Positions 57,941 to 64,000 of a DNA stretch of 64,000 nucleotides are shown piece by piece (the stretch's first letter is position 1; every line of letters begins with the position of its first letter). The stretch is from Bacteroidota bacterium. Its GTDB lineage: Bacteria; Bacteroidota; Bacteroidia; Flavobacteriales; Flavobacteriaceae. The stretch covers positions 124,001 to 188,000 of the forward strand of contig JAIUNZ010000004.1 of NCBI GenBank assembly GCA_020161455.1, in the 5' to 3' direction. Under the pieces are notes generated by a model. That model had not been told where the DNA came from, made no database searches, and worked only from the letters and a program-made list of their open reading frames with translations. Both the position numbers and the translations under genes were made by a program.

Positions 57941-58144
57941 CTAATTTTTGAATTCCAAAATATCGCCTGGCTGACAATCTAATGCTTTGCAAATTGCTTC
58001 TAAAGTGCTAAATCTAATAGCTTTTGCTTTACCAGTTTTTAAAATAGAAAGATTCGATAAAGTTAAATCTACTTTTTCTGAAAGTTCGTTTAATGACATT
58101 TTTCGTTTGGCCATCACAACATCAAGGTTTACTATTATCGCCAT
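57941..58144 (-). CDS. XRE-family helix-turn-helix regulator (67 aa)
   Basis: 67 residues, a single HTH_XRE/HTH_26-like domain: VNLDVVMAKRKMSLNELSEKVDLTLSNLSILKTGKAKAIRFSTLEAICKALDCQPGDIL. It begins 3 bp after the DUF2975 gene's stop. Such pairs of a short XRE regulator and a DUF2975 membrane protein are common in Bacteroidota and Firmicutes; targets are unknown, with likely autoregulation. Confidence 0.93.
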   Translation of the reverse strand: MAIIVNLDVVMAKRKMSLNELSEKVDLTLSNLSILKTGKAKAIRFSTLEAICKALDCQPGDILEFKN

Positions 58145-58147
58145 GGC

Positions 58148-58684
58148 TTATATTGTTAATTCGTTTTCTTCTTGCAGTTCAATTCCTCTTTTAAAAATGA
58201 GAGAAATAATATAAATAATAGCCGCCATTAAAATAAATGCAGAACTATCTACCCAAAATTGACCTAATTTATCAATATAATAGCCTTGAAGTTGTAAACT
58301 TTTGGCAATTTGACTTGCTATGAAACTCAATATTCCAATCCAAAATGTAAACTGGCTAATTTGTGAAATTTTAGATGATACAAATACGCTGAATGGATTG
58401 TTTATATCTAACTTGATAAGTAATTGTATTACAACATAGAAAAGTATAGCTTTTAAGATTGATATAAAGAGTATAAAACTATACATACCGAAAAAAACCA
58501 TTTCACTTTGTTGATGCAATTTACTTAAATCAAGTTTTTGATATAGATTGCCTACAAATTCTGGTTTAAAAACACTAAAAACAAAGTTAACAATTAGACC
58601 ACCTGCTTCAATACTTAAACCGACAAAGATTATCCATGCTATTACATGTAAAATTTTAAATACTAAGTTGTTCATTTTTGACAT
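58148..58684 (-). CDS. DUF2975 family membrane protein
   Basis: 178 residues with four membrane helices: about 10-32 (ILHVIAWIIFVGLSIEAGGLIV), 63-88, 108-125 and 145-165. The block LIKLDINNPFSVFVSSKISQISQFTFWIGI matches the DUF2975 core. Function unknown. Cotranscribed with the XRE regulator (3-bp gap). Confidence 0.92.
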   Translation of the reverse strand: MSKMNNLVFKILHVIAWIIFVGLSIEAGGLIVNFVFSVFKPEFVGNLYQKLDLSKLHQQSEMVFFGMYSFILFISILKAILFYVVIQLLIKLDINNPFSVFVSSKISQISQFTFWIGILSFIASQIAKSLQLQGYYIDKLGQFWVDSSAFILMAAIIYIISLIFKRGIELQEENELTI

Positions 58685-58835
58685 AATTATGATTTTTAAA
58701 TTGGTATAGCAAAAATAATAAATATTTATTGATAAACAATAAAATTATATTGAAAATAACTATTTTTTTTTATTCTTAATAAAATATAAGCCTAAAAAAT
58801 AAAAATTTAAGTTACTTTTTCTTTTAATATTTTGT

Positions 58836-60080
58836 TTATGAAATTAGGTATGTAAATAAATCTGAATTATTATTCAAGTATTGAAACTTGAATTTTCTAC
58901 GTGTTAATAGTTCTTCTATTTTAAGAAAATCATTTTTATTTTTCAATTCAATACCCACTACTTCAGGTCCGTTTTCACGGTTATTTTTTTTAGAAAATTG
59001 AAAATAGGTAATATCATCATTGGGACCTAAAACATCATTTACAAATTCTTTTAAAGCCCCTGGTCGTTGTGGAAATTGTATTAGAAAATAATGTTTCAAT
59101 CCTTCATATAATAAAGACCGTTCTCTAATTTCTTCGGTTCTTGTTATGTCGTTATTGCTTCCACTTATGATACAAACTACATTTTTTCCTTTAATTTTTT
59201 CCTTGTAAAAATCAAGAGCAGCTATTGTTAAAGCTCCTGCTGGTTCAACTACTATGGCTTCTTCATTGTACAATCTTAAAATAGTCGTACAAACTTTTCC
59301 TTCTGGAACAAGAATTATGTCGTGTAGAATATCTTTGCAAATTGAAAAATTATTTTCTCCTACACGTTTTACTGCTGCACCATCCACAAATCGGTCAATT
59401 TCATTTAAAGTTGTATTCTTTTTATTGGTAATAGATGTTTTCATAGAAGCTGCTCCAGAAGGCTCTACCCCAATAATTTTTGTTGTGGGACTCAATTGCT
59501 TAAAAACAGTACAAATTCCTGATGCCAAACCACCACCACCAATAGGAACAAATAAATAATCAATTGGTTTTTGTGCATCTTTTATTAATTCTAAACCAAC
59601 AGTTCCTTGCCCAGCGATAACTTCTTCATCATCAAACGGATGAATAAAAATTGCTTCTTGTTTTTTACAAAACTGACTTGCTTCAAAAAACGATTCATCA
59701 TACGTATCTCCTTTTAAAATAATTACTACTTTGTCTTTTCCAAATAATTTGACTTGTTTTATTTTTTGTTTTGGAGTAGTAACAGGCATAAAAATTGTTG
59801 CCAATATGTTAAGCTTATTACACGCAAACGCTACACCTTGTGAATGATTTCCTGCGCTTGCACAAACAACTCCTTTTGATTTATCAGTTTCGGATAAGGA
59901 AACAATTTTATTGTACGCGCCTCTAATTTTATAGGAGCGCACAGGTTGTAAATCTTCTCTTTTGAGCCAAATGTTTGCTGCAAATTCGTCACTCCAATTC
60001 TCGTTTTTCATTAACGGTGTATGCACTGCCACTCCGCTGATGTTTTTTTGAGCTTGGTATATCTTATCTAATAAACTCAT
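58836..60080 (-). CDS. ilvA: threonine ammonia-lyase (IlvA)
   Basis: 414 residues: PLP-dependent fold type II with Lys in VRSYKIRGAYNK, SAGNHSQGVAFACN, GGGGLASGICTVFK-type GGGG phosphate loop and SGSNNDITR. A C-terminal ACT-like regulatory domain (about 335-414: HYFLIQFPQRPGALKEFVNDVLG) is expected to give isoleucine feedback. Converts threonine to 2-oxobutyrate. Last gene of the ilv operon; its ATG overlaps the ilvC stop by 4 bp. Confidence 0.96.
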   Translation of the reverse strand: MSLLDKIYQAQKNISGVAVHTPLMKNENWSDEFAANIWLKREDLQPVRSYKIRGAYNKIVSLSETDKSKGVVCASAGNHSQGVAFACNKLNILATIFMPVTTPKQKIKQVKLFGKDKVVIILKGDTYDESFFEASQFCKKQEAIFIHPFDDEEVIAGQGTVGLELIKDAQKPIDYLFVPIGGGGLASGICTVFKQLSPTTKIIGVEPSGAASMKTSITNKKNTTLNEIDRFVDGAAVKRVGENNFSICKDILHDIILVPEGKVCTTILRLYNEEAIVVEPAGALTIAALDFYKEKIKGKNVVCIISGSNNDITRTEEIRERSLLYEGLKHYFLIQFPQRPGALKEFVNDVLGPNDDITYFQFSKKNNRENGPEVVGIELKNKNDFLKIEELLTRRKFKFQYLNNNSDLFTYLIS

Positions 60081-61123
60081 GCTTTGGTTGGTCTTAATTT
60101 ACGCACTTCAACACCGGTTTGCCAAAGTTCACTTTGCTGTAAAGTTGCTAATTCTTCTTGTAATTTTATTCTATAATCTGGTTTGCTGTTGGCTTCAATA
60201 ACGATTTCCGCTTCGCGACCAGAAGCTACACTATCATATAATTCGTTTAAAATAGGTTCGTTTGCTTTGCGAAATTTCTCTTTCCAATCTAATGCTCCAC
60301 GTTGAGCAGTGGTTGAACAATTGGCAAACATCCAATCCATTCCGTTTTCAGCAACCAAAGGCATTAAACTTTGTGTTAATTCTTCTACGGTTTCGTTAAA
60401 AGCTTCACTTGGCGAATGACCTCTTTGACGTAATACATTAAACTGCGCTTCAAAAATTCCAGCAATGGCACCCATCAATACACCTCTTTCACCTGTTAAA
60501 TCACTATAAGCTTCTTTTTGAAAAGTGGTTTCAAATAAATATCCAGAACCTATTGCAATTCCTAATGCTAAAGCTGTTTCTTGTGCTTTTCCTGTAGGAT
60601 TTTGATATACCGCATAACTGGAATTAAGTCCATGACCTTTTAAAAACAAACTTCTTAATGAAGTTCCAGAGCCTTTTGGAGCAACCAAAACTACATCAAC
60701 ATCTTTAGGTGGAACGATACCTGTTTTTTCTTGAAAAGCAATTCCGAAGCCATGCGAAAAATATAAGGTTTTCTCAGTTGCCAACTTTTTTTTCATGCCT
60801 TCCCAAGCTTGAATTTGTCCAGCATCTGAAAGTAAATTCATGACTACTGTTGCTTTTTCACAGGCTTCTTCTACTTCAAAAAGTGTTTTACCTTCTTGCC
60901 ATCCATCAGCTAATGCTTTTTTCCAACTGTTGGTTCCTTTTCGTTGCCCTACAATGACATTAATACCATTATCTTTTAAATTAAGTGCTTGTCCAGGTCC
61001 TTGAACCCCATATCCGATAACGGCTACTGTTTCGTTTTTTAATACTTCTTTTGCTTTTTCAAGAGGAAATTCATCTCTTTTTACTACGTTTTCTACTACT
61101 CCACCAAAATTTATTGTTGCCAT
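60077..61123 (-). CDS. ilvC: ketol-acid reductoisomerase (IlvC)
   Basis: 348 residues: NADPH-binding GYGVQGPGQALNLKDNG, VGQRKGTNSW, LVAPKGSGTSLRSLFL, and the metal-binding DLTGERGVLMG...E and ESL-type (FNETVEELTQSLMP) helices. Converts acetolactate and acetohydroxybutyrate to dihydroxy acids. It lacks the second C-terminal repeat of long class II enzymes but has small insertions over the 330-residue class I length. Overlaps ilvA by 4 bp; 21 bp after ilvN. Confidence 0.95.
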   Translation of the reverse strand: MATINFGGVVENVVKRDEFPLEKAKEVLKNETVAVIGYGVQGPGQALNLKDNGINVIVGQRKGTNSWKKALADGWQEGKTLFEVEEACEKATVVMNLLSDAGQIQAWEGMKKKLATEKTLYFSHGFGIAFQEKTGIVPPKDVDVVLVAPKGSGTSLRSLFLKGHGLNSSYAVYQNPTGKAQETALALGIAIGSGYLFETTFQKEAYSDLTGERGVLMGAIAGIFEAQFNVLRQRGHSPSEAFNETVEELTQSLMPLVAENGMDWMFANCSTTAQRGALDWKEKFRKANEPILNELYDSVASGREAEIVIEANSKPDYRIKLQEELATLQQSELWQTGVEVRKLRPTKA

Positions 61124-61144
61124 AATTATTGTTATTTATTGTTT

Positions 61145-61669
61145 TTAATTTGATTCTTCTAATTCTTCTAAATACATACTTAATTCCTTCATTGGTTTGG
61201 TAACTGCCACTCGTCCTGAACGCGCAAACTCAAGCATTCCAAAAGGTTTTAATTTTTCGAAAAGCAATTGCGTTTCTTCCACATGTCCTGTTTTTTCGAT
61301 GACCATAAATTTTGGATCTACCGTGAGGATTCTAGCATGATGTTCTCGTATTACTTTTTCGACATCGCCATTAGTTAAGGTTTCTGATTTAATCTTATAC
61401 AAGGCAATTTCTTGATGTACGATATCAGAATCTTTATGAACAAAGGCCTTTAATACATCGATTAATTTTTCAAGTTGACCAATTACTTTATCAACTTGAC
61501 TTTTGTTTGTTCTTAAAACAATGGTGTAACGAAATACTCCTTTTACCTCTGATTCTGACGCCGTGATACTGTCAATATTCAAATGTCTTCGGGTAAAAAT
61601 GATGGTGATTCGATTCATCATCCCAATGCTGTTTTCGGTAAAGACCAGAACTGTATATGTTTTTTCCAT
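61145..61669 (-). CDS. ilvN: acetolactate synthase small subunit (IlvN)
   Basis: 174 residues: N-terminal ACT domain (YTVLVFTENSIGMMNRITIIFTRRHLNIDSITASESE) and C-terminal second regulatory domain (about 85-172). It binds the catalytic subunit and mediates valine feedback. It begins 6 bp after ilvB. Confidence 0.95.
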   Translation of the reverse strand: MEKTYTVLVFTENSIGMMNRITIIFTRRHLNIDSITASESEVKGVFRYTIVLRTNKSQVDKVIGQLEKLIDVLKAFVHKDSDIVHQEIALYKIKSETLTNGDVEKVIREHHARILTVDPKFMVIEKTGHVEETQLLFEKLKPFGMLEFARSGRVAVTKPMKELSMYLEELEESN

Positions 61670-61675
61670 TTTAAA

Positions 61676-63370
61676 TTAGTTTAAACGTACTTCTGATACG
61701 GATGCTCCGGTTGTCATCATAGGAAAAACATTTTCCTCTTTTGCAACCATCACTTCTAGTAAATAAGGACCGTTATGATTTAACATTTTTAGTAAATTTT
61801 CTTTTAAATCTTCTCTTATTTCAATTTTTGCAGCTTGGATGCTATAAGATTTAGCAAGTGCAACAAAATCTGGACTTACCATATTGGTAAATGAATAGCG
61901 TTTTTCAAAAAACATTTGTTGCCATTGACGCACCATTCCCAGAAAACGATTGTTTAAAATGATGATTTTGACATCCACTTTACTTTGTAAAATTGTTCCT
62001 AATTCTTGCAAAGTCATTTGAAAACCTCCATCGCCAATAATAGCTACTACAGGTTTATCTGGAACTCCAAATTTTGCTCCAATAGCTGCAGGAAGTGCAA
62101 ATCCCATTGTACCTAATCCTCCTGAAGTAACGTTGCTTTTTGTTTTGTTGTACTGATAATAACGAGCCGTCATCATTTGGTGTTGCCCTACATCTGTGAC
62201 CACAACCGCTTCTCTGTTAGTAAGTTCTGAAAGCATTTTGATGACCTCATCCATTTTTAGTTCTTCAGAATGCAGTTCTTTAGCACTTTCTTGTAAAGTT
62301 TCCACTTCTACTTTTTTAGCGTCGTTAAATTCTTGAAGCCAAGAATTGTGTTGTTTCTTTTTTGTTAATTCCGTCAATAAATTCAAGGCTTCTTTTGCAT
62401 CAGCGTGCACCGCAACATCTGCTATAATTATTTTATTCAATTCTGCTGCATCAATATCAACATGAATCACTTTGGCTTGCTTTGCATATCGAGATACGTC
62501 GCCCGTAACTCTGTCGTCAAAACGCATTCCAACGGCAATAAGCACATCACATTCATTGGTTTTGATATTGGGTGCATAATCGCCATGCATTCCTAAATAG
62601 CCTACATATAAAGGATGATTTTGAGGAAATGCACCTAATCCTAAAAGCGTTGAAGCGACTGGAATTCCTGTTTTTTCTATAAATGCTACTAATTCTTTTT
62701 CAGCATTGGATAACATAATTCCTTGTCCAATTAAGAGATAAGGTTTTTTGGCTTCGTTGATTAATTTGGCAGCTTCTTCTACAACAACTCTATTTAGCTT
62801 TGGTTTCGGACGATAACTTCTAATTGCAGTACATTTTTCATACGTAAAATTCATTTCACCAAATTGCGCATCTTTGGTTATGTCAATCAATACAGGACCA
62901 GGTCGTCCTGATTGTGCGATATAAAATGCTTTTGCTATGGCAGCTGGAATGTCTTCTGCTTTGGTAACTTGACAATTCCATTTGGTAATCGGCATGGATA
63001 TTCCTACTACATCTGTTTCTTGAAAGGCATCTGTTCCTAAAAGATGAGAAGCCACTTGTCCGGTTATGCAAACCAAAGGAGTTGAGTCTATTAAGGCATC
63101 GGCAAGACCAGTGATTAAATTAGTTGCTCCCGGTCCCGAAGTTGCAAAAACAACTCCTGTTTTTCCTGAAGTTCTTGCAAAACCTTGTGCCGCATGAATG
63201 GCACCTTGCTCATGACGCACTAAAATGTGATTGATGTTGTCTTCATAATCATATAAAGCATCGTAGATTGGCATTATAGCACCACCTGGATAGCCGAAAA
63301 TTGTATTGACATTTTCGGCAACTAAAGACTTCATTACAGCTTGAGCTCCTGTTATTTTTGTTGTATTCAT
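61676..63370 (-). CDS. ilvB: acetolactate synthase large subunit (IlvB)
   Basis: 564 residues, three-domain thiamine pyrophosphate enzyme: IFGYPGGAIMPIYDAL, HEQGAIHAAQGFAR (catalytic Glu), GPGATNLITGLADALIDS, SGRPGPVLIDITKD, GGLGTMGFALPAAIGAKFG, GDGGFQMTLQEL and NNRFLGMVRQWQ. Joins pyruvate to pyruvate or 2-oxobutyrate. 20 bp after the ilvD stop. Confidence 0.97.
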   Translation of the reverse strand: MNTTKITGAQAVMKSLVAENVNTIFGYPGGAIMPIYDALYDYEDNINHILVRHEQGAIHAAQGFARTSGKTGVVFATSGPGATNLITGLADALIDSTPLVCITGQVASHLLGTDAFQETDVVGISMPITKWNCQVTKAEDIPAAIAKAFYIAQSGRPGPVLIDITKDAQFGEMNFTYEKCTAIRSYRPKPKLNRVVVEEAAKLINEAKKPYLLIGQGIMLSNAEKELVAFIEKTGIPVASTLLGLGAFPQNHPLYVGYLGMHGDYAPNIKTNECDVLIAVGMRFDDRVTGDVSRYAKQAKVIHVDIDAAELNKIIIADVAVHADAKEALNLLTELTKKKQHNSWLQEFNDAKKVEVETLQESAKELHSEELKMDEVIKMLSELTNREAVVVTDVGQHQMMTARYYQYNKTKSNVTSGGLGTMGFALPAAIGAKFGVPDKPVVAIIGDGGFQMTLQELGTILQSKVDVKIIILNNRFLGMVRQWQQMFFEKRYSFTNMVSPDFVALAKSYSIQAAKIEIREDLKENLLKMLNHNGPYLLEVMVAKEENVFPMMTTGASVSEVRLN

Positions 63371-63390
63371 TTGTTGTAATTTATTTGCAA

Positions 63391-64000
63391 TTATTTATCT
63401 GTTACACAACCTGTTGATGCACTGGAAACACATTTGGCATATTTATACAAAACTCCTTTGGTTGCTTTTAGTTGGGGTTGTTTCCATTCTAATTTTCGTT
63501 TTGTTAATTCTTGTTCGTTCACTTTTAATTCAATCGTATTGTTTTTGGTATCAATGGTTATGGTATCTCCATTTTTTACAAGAGCAATAGTTCCTCCTTC
63601 ATAAGCTTCAGGTGTAATATGTCCGACAACAAAACCGTGCGTTCCTCCTGAAAATCTTCCATCAGTGATTAATGCTACTTCCTTTCCTAAACCAGCACCC
63701 ATTATGGCTGAAGTAGGTTTCAGCATTTCTGGCATTCCTGGTCCACCTTTTGGTCCGCAATAGCGAATTACCACCACATCACCTGATTGTACTTCTCCGT
63801 TTTTTACACCATCAATAACTGCATATTCATCATCATAGACTTTGGCTTTTCCTTTAAAATAATCTCCTTCGTTACCACTAATTTTTGCTACACTGCCTTC
63901 TGATGCTAGGTTTCCATAAAGAATTTGCAAATGACCAGTGGCTTTTAATGGATTTTTTAAAGAAAGAAAAACATCTTGTCCTTCCTGTAAACTTGGAACA
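63391..64000 (-). CDS. ilvD: dihydroxy-acid dehydratase (IlvD), C-terminal part (5' end outside window)
   Basis: The frame ends at 63391 and runs off the right edge with no start, leaving about 203 residues. Features are [69 protein letters not shown] and the C-terminal [16 protein letters not shown]. Iron-sulfur enzyme that dehydrates dihydroxy acids to 2-oxo acids. First gene seen of the ilvD-B-N-C-A operon. Confidence 0.95.
   Translation of the reverse strand, partial: VPSLQEGQDVFLSLKNPLKATGHLQILYGNLASEGSVAKISGNEGDYFKGKAKVYDDEYAVIDGVKNGEVQSGDVVVIRYCGPKGGPGMPEMLKPTSAIMGAGLGKEVALITDGRFSGGTHGFVVGHITPEAYEGGTIALVKNGDTITIDTKNNTIELKVNEQELTKRKLEWKQPQLKATKGVLYKYAKCVSSASTGCVTDK

Noticed and set aside
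1..64000. tRNA, rRNA, or complete transposase genes
   Set aside because: No T-loop/acceptor patterns, rRNA stretches or transposase motifs were noticed; only short palindromic repeats suggest mobile DNA.

Overview
The window is a chromosomal stretch of a Bacteroidota bacterium, almost certainly Flavobacteriaceae and Flavobacterium-like. The evidence is low GC, Bacteroidota promoter boxes (TAnnTTTG, sometimes with TTG 19 bp upstream), hardly any Shine-Dalgarno sequences, two secreted proteins with type IX secretion sorting tails, a split transketolase, a SecA of about 1115 residues and many tiny lysine-rich or single-helix proteins. I saw no tRNA, rRNA, CRISPR array or complete insertion sequence. 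Both ends cut genes: a MATE transporter on the left and ilvD on the right.

Layout. 1-3.2 kb: the MATE tail, a small acidic protein, then a minus-strand module of response regulator, histidine kinase, membrane protein and small soluble protein. 3.2-7.4 kb is the accessory region. It holds operator-like dyads, small unknown genes, a 296-bp array of 14 helically phased 18-bp degenerate palindromes, a three-gene TIR / membrane / TIR-like cassette that looks like an undescribed Thoeris-like defence system, and a REP-like hairpin. 7.4-18.7 kb: meaB, a GlcD-like FAD oxidase, secreted proteins, a broken beta-barrel gene, an arylsulfotransferase-like protein, secA, a cobalamin adenosyltransferase and an ABC ATPase. 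18.8-32.6 kb: a methyltransferase with a heptanucleotide tract, an ABC-F protein, a glycosyltransferase, a 2-oxoacid dehydrogenase E2, split transketolase, a beta-helix protein, tgt, an LptF/LptG permease, an EamA transporter and accA. 32.7-37 kb: dnaB and a second copy of the four-gene signalling module. 37-49 kb: a secreted protein usually called asparagine synthetase B, an S9 peptidase, a tight operon for envelope ion and osmotic handling, and cyanophycin synthetase. 49-64 kb: zinc-ribbon protein, Nif3, lpxK, purine nucleoside phosphorylase, a TPR hybrid kinase, gap, lipA, an XRE/DUF2975 pair and the ilvD-B-N-C-A operon, which leads from pyruvate and threonine to branched-chain amino acids.

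How parts connect. MeaB (7.4 kb) and the PduO-type adenosyltransferase (16.9 kb) both serve adenosylcobalamin-dependent methylmalonyl-CoA mutase. LipA supplies the lipoyl group that the E2 enzyme needs. LpxK and the LptF/LptG permease belong to lipopolysaccharide synthesis and export. The most interesting signals are the phased palindrome array with its neighbouring unknown gene, the TIR cassette, and the duplicated four-gene kinase module whose first copy has NarL-like 7-2-7 dyads upstream.
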